Part shown: positions 41,856 to 53,521 of the stretch, in pieces
How the letters are laid out: each line of letters opens with the position of its first letter
How positions within the stretch are numbered: position 1 is the stretch's first letter
Source of the DNA: Argopecten irradians
Taxonomy: Eukaryota > Mollusca > Bivalvia > Pectinida > Pectinidae
DNA: 64,000 bases
NCBI RefSeq assembly: GCF_041381155.1
Contig: NC_091143.1
Span: 32,427,331 to 32,491,330, forward strand
Direction: 5' to 3'
Translations under genes and position numbers: made by a program
Notes under the pieces: generated by a model
Told to the model about the DNA's origin: nothing
The model's database searches: none
The model's input: the letters and a program-made list of their open reading frames with translations, nothing else

Positions 41856-43063
41856 TAAAAACATTTGTTGACAGAATGATAACATCATTTTTATTGACTA
41901 AAATGCATCCAAATGCAGCCATGTACGATAACCCTTTAGAGGTTAACGCTGTTTAAATACATAGTATGGCGTATGTCTTTCCAGAAAACATATACACAAG
42001 GTATTTAAGATCTCTGTTGTCTTAAAAATCAAACCTGCAACTGGTATTGTTTAAAGTTATATGTGTCGTAACTGGGCAAAATTTTTTCACATGCTATTTT
42101 TTCGTCATGAACCTATTGAATACGATAAGGTTTGATGAATTGAGCCATGGAAACCATTAAAATGACTTGAGATGCCATATAAACGTTAATTACAAGACAG
42201 AAATTATGTGCCGTAAAAATGTGTTTTTTATACCGTATGTACATTTAGGGAGAAATATACAAGGGGAAGTCAGATTACAATTTCTACCAACACTGTGCAA
42301 ACGTGAAATGAAATTGTAGACCACATTTTGGCTTCATGGTTTGACCGTATGTAGTCATTTCAATTCGATATAATGATTTTCGCAGTAATGCCAAAAATCA
42401 TTTTCAGCTCTTATTTGTACATGTAAAATTAAAACCTATGCATTAAAAGTACTGCTATTCTCAAATTGTTGTTAACTTTTGGTAATGAATAACATAATAA
42501 AATCTCAATGTGATTCGTGAGTATGAAAAATACGGCACATATAACTTTAACCGTGTCTTAATCTAACTAATATAACTTATGAATTAAGGTCCATGTATAC
42601 TCTAAATCTGTGCATGCCGGTCTAGTCTGGTGCAGTTGAACAAATAAATTTGATAAATTGTTTGTATGTATCATAAATGACATCATGCAATTTTTTGAGC
42701 TACTTGGAAAGGTTCGCAAAATATACAAAAGAAGAAAAATCTTTTGTGGGAAAAAAGTGTAGCTTACTATCATTAAGTTGAGGTACCCTTCTCACACCAG
42801 TGATTTTGTCACACCATCTGTAACAAAATCATAATTCCAAATCCAGGAGTTAGAGTGAAAAGTTACAGAAAGCTTGTCCATGTACATGTAACAAAGCAAA
42901 TTTAGATTACATGCACAATGTCGGTCTCATGCTTTCATCCCAAAATCATTACAAAGTATATGTAGTATCTTGTGGTTGACGCCACATGTACCAATGCGAT
43001 AAGTCATGGATTACCAGAGGTAAGCCGCACTTCCATCAACTGCAAGCTAATTATCCCACCGCC
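41856..43063. other. Intergenic stretch, no gene recognised
   Basis: AT-rich sequence past the minisatellite with short open frames only. I see no poly(A) signal that can be firmly assigned to the reductase gene. Confidence 0.5.
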
Positions 43064-43798
43064 TTAGTTACTAAGCAGTCCTCCGTCTACTGGGATACAA
43101 GCCCCCGTAGTATAGGATGCCTTGTCACTGAGCAGGAACAAGACTGTATTCACAACCTCCTCGACCTCTGAAAACCTTCCCATGGGATGCCTGGCTTTCC
43201 ACGGATCTGCCTTTTTAGGGTCGGACCAATGGTGTTTCCCCATGGCTGTCATACAGACGGTAGGATTGACGGAGTTTACCCGTATTGCCGGACTCAGTTC
43301 CATCGCCATACACTTGGTCATCATATCGAGTCCAGCCTTGGCTATGTTGTATGGCGAAGTCTGGTTGATTGCAATAAAAGCATTGACACTGGAGATGTTG
43401 ACGATAGCTCCACCTTTCCCACTAGCCAGCATGCTTCGCGAAGCCACCTGACTTACATTGATAGCCGCCATTAGATTAACATTGAAGACATCCTCGTACG
43501 TCTTTTTGTCGGTGTCGACGAATGGCGTCGGCGGCGGCGATATTGCGGCGTTGTTCACAACTAGGTCAAGTGTGCCAATGCCTTCCACGGCGGCTCGCGT
43601 CGCCTCCCAATCCGAAAGATCGACTTGTACAATGTGCACAGATGGAAACTCTGATTTTAAGTCATCCAAATTGGTTTGTGTCATACTTAGGGCATAAACG
43701 TCAGCACCGCACTTAACTAAGCCTTCGACAATCCCTCGACCTATACCTCGCCCAGCTCCTGTCACCAAGGCTTTCTTCCCATCGAGGCGAATCTCCAT
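43064..43798 (-). CDS. DCXR: Dicarbonyl/L-xylulose reductase-like SDR, intronless
   Basis: A complete 244-residue short-chain dehydrogenase/reductase, the same length as human DCXR and similar along its whole length from memory. DCXR reduces L-xylulose and alpha-dicarbonyls with NADPH. Seen: the dinucleotide-binding motif TGAGRGIG at 13-20, VDLSDWEAT at 59-67, NNAA at 82-85, Asn108, Ser136 in NISS, and Tyr150 with Lys154 in the YNIAK catalytic motif, then VNPTVCMTAMGKHHW and a TTGACIPVDGG end. All catalytic positions are present, so it should be active. It is a single open frame; vertebrate DCXR is split into several exons, so this copy may be a retrocopy or belong to an intronless lineage. 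No poly(A) tract follows it. Another carbonyl reductase of the same clan is the main alternative. Confidence 0.88.
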   Translation of the reverse strand: MEIRLDGKKALVTGAGRGIGRGIVEGLVKCGADVYALSMTQTNLDDLKSEFPSVHIVQVDLSDWEATRAAVEGIGTLDLVVNNAAISPPPTPFVDTDKKTYEDVFNVNLMAAINVSQVASRSMLASGKGGAIVNISSVNAFIAINQTSPYNIAKAGLDMMTKCMAMELSPAIRVNSVNPTVCMTAMGKHHWSDPKKADPWKARHPMGRFSEVEEVVNTVLFLLSDKASYTTGACIPVDGGLLSN

Positions 43799-46700
43799 TT
43801 TGTTGTGAACAATTTCAGTAATGGCGACAAAATCTAAATTCAGAGTGTGAAATATACACTGTAGCTAAGAAACACCCTAAGATATCAGTAAAGTTAACAC
43901 TGAACACGATGCGACAATATTTACCATGATAAAGATGCATTATCAGGTGACCTAGATAGCTAATACTCGCCATCAAGGGTACTTAAAGAAGAAGGACAAA
44001 CATATCATGTAGATAGTTACCGATAGGATCAATGGCATGCATCACACTGATGTATCTATATCTTGTAAAATGTTTCTTGTTTTCTCTTAAATTTGTGAAT
44101 ATTACATATGTACTAATAGCTTACTATCTCCGGGTTAATTTAGAATTCAAATTCTACGTAAGACATGTCTAAGGTGTGTCTGTGGGTCGGTGATTTATCT
44201 GGATACGCGGCATCTTATGTGTGGCAATTGCTTTAATCTCATTGCAATTGGCTGACTGAAAATTTGAAGTTGTTATGTTCCTTTCGGGACACCTCATAAT
44301 TTAGCTTTGACGTGTTCCACACATCAGTGACACACCAGGGGAAGATGTATACATAATGCAAACATGTATGCAAATGTGCCTTCAAGGATTTCAAAAATAT
44401 TATTAAAGACATGTCGTGTCATTTGTGTTGAAACGGGGCTGCTATCGTCTTATAGTGACTGCATTTTGTATAGCTGTGTAGTATGATTTTGAAAGAAAAC
44501 AATGATCGCTCTTTTCAATGATAGTAACTGTTTTTGTGAAGACTTAATAGAACTATCACAGAACTATCGAAAAAAACGAATAACGAATAATACAGACTGA
44601 AATGTGGAGCATTTAAAAAGATACGGGTATAAATTGCTTATAATGTTTCAACCCAAACTTCTTACAAAAATCATTGATTTCAACAGAATCTACAGATTCA
44701 TTAACAAGTGGTATTGACATATTACCATGATGCATCATAAGCATTATTAGACATATTATCAACAACAGTATCCGTATTCAAAGACACGTTACTAGTTGAT
44801 ATACAATGCTATACACGGACGAAGGTTGATAGCCAAATGCTAACTCGCTCACGTGCTCGAAACAGGTAACGCGTAGTATTCAATAACTAACATGAGCTCA
44901 TCCATTGTAACGGGAAATATACTCAATAATAACTCCAATCAAACAAAGAGTTATGCGGTAAATTACTGATCTCCTAGTACAAAAAATGTTACGATCTGTT
45001 CCATTGGCCGCATATAAACGTCAAAAGCAACATCGAAAATATACTATTCTAGTAAATCACATCCTTTACAGAAATGATTACGAAACTTCATTCCCCTTCT
45101 CTCTCTCGCCCCTCCCCGCCTATCTGTATATCTTACTGTGCCTGTTTGTTTTTTTTGTTTTTTTTGCCTCCATTTTCCTTCTCCATCTACATGTATCTCC
45201 CCCTCTCCAAATATACATTTGTAAATAAATTGTCATCATGTTTTGTATGTTTTGAATAAATTGTACATGTATTGGGAGAAGGCTTAAAATAAGTTGGACA
45301 ATTTGTGCTGGATCCCAATATATATATTCGATACAGATAGAATAGGTTTGATTCAAATCTACTCAGAACATTTTCTAGTTTGCTGGATATAGTTTTAATG
45401 AACCGTTATATTTAGAGTATACCACCGAATACTGATTAGAACTCAAAGTGGCTATACCGTTAAGAGAGATATCGGCTTAAATATGTAAAAGGCAATTACG
45501 GGTGTGAAATGGAATATCAAGGTACTGTTTTGGAAGCTTTGTTTCGAGTGACAAGCTAGACTGGCTAGGAATATCACTCTAGGTCTTGAAACGAATTTCA
45601 ATCTCTAGCAATCGATAGCATAGTTAAATTTAGGATGAGTTGTTTAGATTGGTGGTGTAAGAAATAAATTAATATAAAACACACAATTGCATAAATTTTA
45701 AGGAAAAAAAATGAATCAAGATTAGAAAATATCTTTTTGTATTCTGTACATTTAAAAATCATTTCTATGTTTGTACTTCGCAGCTCAAGATTCACAACCT
45801 GCAAGTGTTTGTACACCGATGCATACCTCCTATTTGGTTAATAACCATCACTTGCTTATACATGATTTAATACTGGTGTCTATAGCGGTGATATGTGGCC
45901 CATGAAGTGAGGTATCGATATCGTACCAACATACCTCATCTGTGTCATTGACATCGAAACGGCAGGAGTAATAATTTCGTTGGTTGTGTCAAATTACCAT
46001 TTTATGTATGCCTAGAATAAATCGTAGAGTCCTTGTGATACAGACAAGCAATTGTACATTACAACTATTTGAGTTTAATTGTAATTTCTTCTCGAGTCCT
46101 GTATTGATGTGTGCAGCTTCAAATTTGGTTTTATTGAAAGCTATTTTCTGATGTTGCTGACATAAGACGCTCTTCAATAAGATAGATAATTAGATAGAAT
46201 GTAATAAAATTCACTGAATTTAATTCAATTAGATTTAGTGTATGTCATAATATATCTGATGAATAATGTTGTTTTGCAATAAGTCATAGTTTATTTTTTA
46301 CAATTAGCAATTTTATTTAAATTATTGTTTTAGAACGGAACGTAATCCTATTTATATGACGACATATCAGTTGTTTCAATGCCCGATCCAGGACTATTAC
46401 CCATACATGTACAGTGATCTAAACATACAAATGTATATTTACTACAGTTCGAGTGTTTGTGTTTTAAGGATAAAATATTTATGTTCGCTTGAGAATATCG
46501 AATTAGAATATAGATACATTAACAATGTTCAATAAGCTAACGAACCAGTTTCCTATCAAGTTACTACTTTTTATAGACTATTTAAACCAGGTTCTTCCGT
46601 TTTTGTATAATATAAGTTTCGTATTTAATGGGAATGAACTCTTGAATGCTTATCATAAGAATTGCTGTGGTTTGTTGACTCGAATCATGACGAAAGTCTT

Positions 46701-47029
46701 CAAAAGCGACATTTTTTCATTTGAATTCCATGTGAAACGGAGCAAAAATGAAGTATTGATAACTATATTTCTATTTGGTCTTCACGTAAATATCATTGAA
46801 ATGCCGATACGCACATGTTATATTTTCCTTTCAAAACGTCCAAAGCGACTATACAAAGTGTTGTCCTTCCTGCGGTATCAACCCTATTTCTAAAAAAAGC
46901 AACACACATATTGTCTTCATTTGGGTATTTAAAACTAGATCCCAAACCTTCTGAACAAAGCCTACATTGTCAATAAAATACATGTAGGTCCAAATAATAT
47001 AGACTGTAACTAATTATCAAATTCCTCAT
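43799..47029. other. Intergenic stretch, no gene recognised
   Basis: Mostly AT-rich. The longest open frame (46525-46893, plus strand, 122 codons) has no recognisable family and an AT-driven composition, so I do not call it. Confidence 0.45.
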
Positions 47030-47417
47030 TCTAGAAACTCTAGGGATTACAATCAATTACGTTAGATCCACTCATGGACTATATCATAGTAAAACCGGAG
47101 GTAGTTCTGGATTTGGTTTGTTTATTTTTACGTCCTATTAACAGCCAGGGTCATGTAAGGACGTGCCAGGTTTGTTGGTGGAGGAAAGCCCGAGTACCCG
47201 GAGAAAAACCACCGACCAGCGGTCAGTACCTGGCAACTGCCCCACATGGGATTCGAACCCGCATCCCAGAGGTGGAGGGCTTGTGGTAATATGTCGAGAC
47301 ATCTTAACCACTCGGCCACCGCGGCCCCGCAAAGCCTACATTGTCAATAAAATACATGTAGGTCCAAATAATATAGACTGTAACTAATTATCAAATTCCT
47401 CATTCTAGAAACTCTAG
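46956..47417. repeat. 88-bp direct repeat flanking a SINE
   Basis: The 88 bases at 46956-47043 (CAAAGCCTACATTGTCAATA to ACTCTAG) recur at 47330-47417 without visible change. Between them lie about 70 bases of MITE C and the SINE. TAGTTCTGGA occurs at 47102-47111, before the SINE tail, and at 47415-47424, just after the second 88-mer. Confidence 0.85.
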
Positions 47418-47563
47418 TTCTGGAGAAAAATACTGACCTATTTTATCACATACCTGCAGAGACTTTCTTTAAAGAGAGCGACACACACCTTTAAAGCAAC
47501 ATATTCAATAAAGGGGTGGATACAACGTCAGTGATAGTAACTTCTGGATTATCAGGGATGCAG
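47030..47563. mobile_element. MITE family C, copy interrupted by a SINE
   Basis: The left end (CTAGGGATTACAATC, then GGACTATATCATAGTAAAAC) and right end (GGGGTGGATACAACGTCAGTG, then CTTCTGGATTATCAGGG) correspond to the two ends of the copy at 11994-12274. The SINE and the second 88-bp unit sit inside it. Confidence 0.5.
47114..47328 (-). mobile_element. tRNA-derived SINE, intact, nested in MITE C
   Basis: Almost identical to the SINE at 20690-20904, with the same A box, B box, middle and tail on the minus strand. A 10-base target-site duplication (TAGTTCTGGA) encloses the SINE together with an extra 88-bp stretch on its head side. Confidence 0.9.
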
Positions 47564-47744
47564 ATTCTTGTGCCCAGAAGCAACTGCAGTTTGAAAATCA
47601 CATGCAGGAATTCACTGTAAACGGAGTAGTTGATACTTTAGTTCCCAATCATTGATATTTGTAAATAAGTATGTAGGTGTATGGTTGTTTGATGTATACG
47701 ATATTTACTGTAGGATAAATGTAACATAATTACAATAAATCGTG

Positions 47745-48070
47745 CTACCCATTTTACATAATGTTCTTTGCCCGTTTTATATAATGTTCTGTGCCCGTTT
47801 TACACAATGTTCTGTGCCCATGTTATATAATGTTCTGTGCCCGTTTTATATAATGTTCGTGCTACCCATTTTACATAATGTTCTTTGCCCGTTTTATATA
47901 ATGTTCTGTGCCCGTTTTACACAATGTTCTGTGCCCATGTTATATAATGTTCTGTGCCCGTTTTATATAATGTTCTATGCCCGTTTTACACAATGGTCTG
48001 TGCCCATGTTATATATTGTTCTGTGCCCGTTTTATACAATGTTCTGTGCCCGTATTATATAATGCCCTGT
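47745..48070. repeat. 23-bp tandem array with a higher-order period
   Basis: Units of about 23 bases (TTCTGTGCCCGTTTTATATA). A five-unit block starting CGTGCTACCCATTTTACA is itself repeated, so a longer period of about 117 bases is superimposed. Confidence 0.85.
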
Positions 48071-49008
48071 GGCCATTTTCAATTTCCCACTGATTAATGT
48101 TTCATCAAATTTGTTAAATTAATTTTTTAGCATGCAACAAGTATTTTCATTGGCTTAAAACATTATGCAATTAAATCACTGTTAGCGTAAAAAATAACGT
48201 CGCCATGTATAACGTCGCTTTGGATTGGTTGATATGGCAGCGTAATAATTATATTTAGAGAATACTCAGATTGTTTAGTTACATTTCCATAATATTAATA
48301 CAATATTCAAGTTATCTTTACATTTTTCAAATGCTAGTTAACGACTAACAATTATAAAAAGAAAAAAGAAAACATTAGATTGACATTATTTTAATGCACT
48401 TGTTGACAGCTACTTTACATTGTTCCTTGTTGAAACGTGACATAACAATTAAAAATCTATAACCTCCTAAGTAATTTACATACTATTAGACAACCTATAC
48501 TCCGGGGGATTTTCCCACTTTAACAAGATCGGTCACTGGTTAGCTTTTGATGTATTGATACTATCACAGATCATACAGTTTCAAAAGCAGCTATTCGTAT
48601 ACATCAAACAGTAGTAGGAAGGCATCTGAACCAAGCATCAGGTCACATCCGCCGTGTCCCGATTCTATAGATGTCACAGATCACACTCAAACACATTAGT
48701 TAGACATGCAATTTTAAACACTCACAGTCGGCTTTCTTGTTTTAAAATGTCAATGGGATTATCCAAGGATAAAAGAGTTCCGATGCTATCTCTCTAATGA
48801 TTTTTAATGCGATTAGATAATCTTGTATTATACAATATGTTTCCCTCTGGTTAAATAAACATGACTGAGACGTTGAAAGATTTGTTTTCAAATACAATGG
48901 TAGTGGATACTGTAACACAATCAGGTCAGTACTGTGGAAATGGATTACTATATTAATGCATTAATCCATTTAAATAACTGAAATAAAGATTATCTTAGAA
49001 ACTCGTCC

Positions 49009-49182
49009 TCCACTATATCAGCCAATCAAATTCTTTCACTACTATATCAGCCAATCAAATTATTTCGCCACTATATCAGCCAATCAAATTCTTTCACCAC
49101 TACAATGTATATCAACCAAACAAATTCTTTCGCCACTATATCAGCCAATTAAATTATTTCGCCACTATATCAGCCAATCAAA
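49009..49182. repeat. 29-bp tandem array containing CCAAT
   Basis: Six imperfect units of CACTATATCAGCCAATCAAA with TTCTTTCGC. Confidence 0.85.
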
Positions 49183-50419
49183 GGAACGTATTAATCGACA
49201 ACGTTATATGTTAACTTGTGGCATAAACTTAACAAACCAGCTACACTGTACAATCTAATAAAGCATTTAAAATCTAGTACCTAATGAAGCAATACTTTGT
49301 ATAATCAGTAAACAAAAAGGGCATATTCACTGTTTCCCAAATAGCGAAATTAAATCTTAGAAATGATCACAGTATATCGCACTTACGTAGAGTAGCGTTC
49401 ATGTGATTTAAAGGTTTGGACTATTTTTGTGTACGGGACCGCAGAATCAAACCAAAAATAGAATCCTGGAAATCCCCTTGTTGGCAAAAAATTTCATAGA
49501 GAGGTAAATGTTTCGAAGCCTGCTAATTGGGTATTCAGGGCGCATCAGTTTCAAATGTTTAATGTGTGGGTTGGGCAATACATGTAAATGTAATATATAT
49601 ATAAAAAATTAAAATTCTTTCAAGTCTGTTTCTGACAGGGGGAGATAATCAATATTGGAATTTTATGAACATGTTGGTTATTTTTTTGGTGAGAAATTCA
49701 TCATAAGCTGGCACCCCCACATAAATTTTTAACAAGATGGTAGATCTTAATTTATTTTTATTCACATGTATGCGAGATGTCATTATTCTTTAAAATCAGT
49801 GACAGGTGATTAGACTTAAAAACTCCATTTAACCTTGACAGTGGCAAACGTTAACATTGTCGTGTAAGGAAAATCATTTGGTTCTGTGGTCTCTGTAAAT
49901 AACAATATATTCAGTAAGTTGTTGAATTATGAGATGTCGCATGGTTCGTGTTCAGTAGAATAGGTTAGAAACAGTGGGTACTTCTTCACAATGGTAATTG
50001 TGTTTCATCATATATTCGTGGAAATCAATATTTGACAAAGCTACATGCAATAAACGATCATTAAGATTGATCAAGTAATAACTCCGGTCAGTGTACCGAC
50101 GAATAGTGACCGTTAGAGTCTATTTATAATACAGTGTCTCTATGGCTCGAATTTATTTGCTGATCTGTATTCCTAAGGTGCTATATACACATCTTTGTCC
50201 CTACTTCTGTTTTCAATAACCTTTTAATCGTGTTCCAGTTATATAACTAAAAAGTGGTAACTATTATTGTTGCTGACACTTTTTTCAGAGAGGTCCTCAA
50301 TGACATCATGATATACAAAATTATGATTAAAGACTTAAAAGTGAAATACACCATAACAGTTTGACCAAAAACAAACAAAAGTGGATGTACACTGGTTTAT
50401 TGCCACATCAGCCATACGA

Positions 50420-50960
50420 GAATCGAGAGTCAATGTTTCCTAAAGATTTCGACACCTATTTAACATTGATCATACATTTACAAGGCAATACTACCAAAAT
50501 TATTTAACATTTGTCATACAGTCATGAAGCAAGACTACGGGATTAATTTAACATTTCTCATACATTCAAAGAACAAGACTAATAGAATTATTTAACTTTA
50601 GTCATACATTCATCGAACAAGATTTCGTGATTTATTCAATATTTTTCACACATTCATAGAGCAAGACTACGAGAATAAGTTACCATTTGTACTACAGTCA
50701 TGGAACAAGACTTTGAGAATTATTAAATATTTGTCCTACAGTCATTGAACAAGACTTCGAGAATTATTAAATATTTGTCCAACAGTCATGGAACAAGACT
50801 TCGAGAATTATTAAATATTTGTCCAACAGTCATGGAACAAGACTTCGAGAATTATTAAATATTTGTCCAACAGTCATGGAACAAGACTTCGAGAATTATT
50901 AAATATTTGTCCAACAGTCATGGAACAAGACTTTGAGAATTATTAAATATTTGTCATATT
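50420..50960. repeat. 44-bp minisatellite, first block
   Basis: About 12 units with CAGTCATGGAACAAGACTTC and GAGAATTATTAAATATTTGT. The right-hand units are nearly identical and the left-hand ones diverged. A second block of the same unit lies at 51775-51985. Confidence 0.85.
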
Positions 50961-51524
50961 CCTAAATTTACACTTTTTGTATTTTAGTTTATTTGCCATT
51001 TCTAGACATTTGATTATCGTTGATCATTTATCGTCTGCAGGAGCACATGTTCTGTGCTCGTAAGTCATATTTAAGCGTCTTTATTATAGCATATGTTGAA
51101 TTATAGGTATTAGGTGTATACGCTTTTTAGAAAGACATTATTACTGTTTTGGTCGAATTATAATTTACTCAACTCGTCCTCGTATAATTACATAGGACGG
51201 AACGTCTTATGAGGCAAACTTTATTATAGATAACAATTTATTATAAATAATGTACTTTGAGACATTCTGTCTGAAGGTGAATGCATATATAGCGTGTTCA
51301 TATATACAAATATTGTCAAAAAGGAAATCCAGGTAATTACTCCTGTAATTTTGTACTCATATCTCATTATTTACATTTTATATCTCTTGTCAATTTTGTG
51401 TACTGAAATCAAAGTATTGAGGGTACTAAAATAGATTAAGTCTTTAATAAGACATATGTAGTTATAAGGACACATTGTACATATGTCTTATTGTGCCTTT
51501 ATTTTCATATGTTGTTTGTCTTTG

Positions 51525-51730
51525 GACAACTACCTTCTTCCGGGGATTTCTGTAAATATTGAGTAACTACCTTCCTCTGGGGAGTTCTGTGAATATTGAT
51601 TAACTACCTTCCTCCGGGGAGTTCTGTGAATTGAGTACCTACCTTTCTCCGGGGAGTTCAGAGAAAGGAATAACTAATTTCCTCCGGGAAGTTCAGTGTA
51701 AAAAGATGAACCTTCCTCCGGGTATATTTG
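51525..51730. repeat. 37-bp array between the two 44-bp blocks
   Basis: Six imperfect units of CTACCTTCCTCCGGGGAGTT with TCTGTGAATATTGA. Confidence 0.85.
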
Positions 51731-51774
51731 CTAAATAACAAGTGAACCTACAGAAATCTGAGTCATGTCATATA

Positions 51775-51985
51775 CACCACAATATTTGTCCTACAGTCAT
51801 GGAACAAGTCTAAGAGAGTTATTTAACATTTGCCATACAGTTATGGAACAAGAATAAGAGAATCATTTAACATTTGTCATATATTCATGGAACAAGACTA
51901 CGAGTATTATTTATTATTTGTCATACAGTTATGGAACAAGACTATGAGAATTATTTAATATTTGTCATACGGTCATGGAGAGCAC
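51775..51985. repeat. 44-bp minisatellite, second block
   Basis: Five units of the 50420-50960 type (ACAGTCATGGAACAAG, then GAGAATTATTTAATATTTGT), separated from the first block by about 800 bases including the 37-bp array. Confidence 0.8.
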
Positions 51986-52659
51986 GTCATAACATCCTGG
52001 AGCTATTGTAATCTGTTGTTGAGAAAGTTCTTAAGATGTACTGTGTCATATGTTATAGCACAGGTTTGTTAAATATTCGCTGTTTGAAGTCTTTGTTCAG
52101 TAACATGTTTAAGAGTTACATTTATAAATAAATAATAAATAAAAAAAAATATAAAATAAATAAAAATAAAAAAAAACTCACAGGAATTTAAGAAATTAAT
52201 GGAAGTAAACTTGAACAATTTTATGCAAAACCGAGTGTGTTAACAGTCGGATTCGATGACCACTGTAAAGTGTCCTCATAGTTATAACCAATCTCTGATC
52301 ACATCATTGCTTTTTTATCGTCCACAATTAAATGTACATTCTTCACGCAAACCCTAGGCGATACCCTAAATATCGATACTGCTTGTATATATTACCAAAG
52401 TGCGGGAAGAAATGGTACTACTATTCAGCAATAGGTAACTTACAATCGGGGAAGCATTCACTCTCATTATCTATCAGTCATTTTTGAATAATGTAGCATA
52501 TAGGAATTGAGTGTCACTGATGTAACTAAATACCAAATCGGCGATAACAAAAGTCCTTCAATGTGTTTCTTTTTCAGCGTTAGATAAGTATACAAGCACG
52601 TGCTATACCATGTTTGTGAGAAGTGTACAAATCATTCCAACAGGTGAACATTATCATGA

Positions 52660-53280
52660 ACCCCACGCTACTATATGAGTTCCAAGCGATAGTCGAAGCG
52701 AGATGTTTGTTTGGAAAACACAGCATGGCGCATGCAATAAATGTCAATTTCGAAGAAACAAATACAACAAATCCCTAGTAATCGACTATATAATCACTAG
52801 GAATCGTAAATCCATGTATGTTACGACCATCCATAAAAAAACATACAATAGCTCCCGACTAAAAGACATGATTGTATAAATCACAGAAAATAATTTTACA
52901 CAAAAATCGTTAGGTTTTCTCTCCATACATGTTTTTTTCATTATCCATTATTAAGCATTCCATTATCCGTCCAATTTGTTACCAATTTGTTTCCAAACTA
53001 GAATATATGAAAATGATTGGTTCGAGTACCAGTGTTATTGATTAATGGTTGATTATGTACGATTATGAAGTGGCTATCAATATATATAAAAAAAATATAC
53101 CGATTGCAAGACTTGAATAAATAATCGCTCATTTTATTTTGGCATATAACACAATATATAAAAACCCTAGAATGGTGAAAACACACATTTTATATCAGTG
53201 CCCTCAAACCTGTGTTTTAATCACTCGCTTCGGTAATCGCTATTTCCGGAACTTATACAGCGGAGTTCGACTACTGTGTG
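52660..53280. mobile_element. MITE family D, full-length copy
   Basis: About 620 bases with imperfect inverted ends: ATAGTCGAAGCGAGATGTTTG on the left, and CACTCGCTTCGGTAATCGCT with GGAACTTATACAGCGG on the right. The body is non-coding. Its reverse complement matches 13735-14275, and the right end matches 16225-16370. It ends about 240 bases upstream of the lipocalin start codon. Confidence 0.65.
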
Positions 53281-53398
53281 ATCTTATTTGACGAAATATT
53301 TTTTTATATAAACAGTTCTAGATTTGGGACTCATGATATGCCTACATAACCACGTAACCTAAGATAAGCCAGGACACTGACCAATATGTCGTCACAGA

Positions 53399-53460
53399 CA
53401 CGTGAGGGTGTTGATAAACACGTGAGCGTTGGTGTTTACGTAACAAAACCCTGTATATAT
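53399..53460 (+). promoter_or_regulatory. Lipocalin promoter: two E-boxes and a TATA box
   Basis: Two CACGTG E-boxes (53399-53404 and 53419-53424) lie 20 bases apart, followed by a TATATAT stretch at 53454-53460. Transcription would start near 53485, about 40 bases before the chosen ATG at 53522. CACGTG binds bHLH factors (Myc/Max, USF, Clock/Bmal types), so control by one of these is possible. Confidence 0.5.
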
Positions 53461-53521
53461 GTGGAATATCTACCATATGGCAACTAGATTGAACTCCATT
53501 CAACACCGAATCACCACCGTC

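Noticed and set aside
46525-46893. A 122-codon plus-strand frame
   Set aside because: AT-driven composition, no known motif, no promoter or splice support.
53459-53521. An upstream in-frame ATG adding 21 residues to the lipocalin
   Set aside because: It overlaps the TATA box and would bury the signal peptide that begins at 53522.
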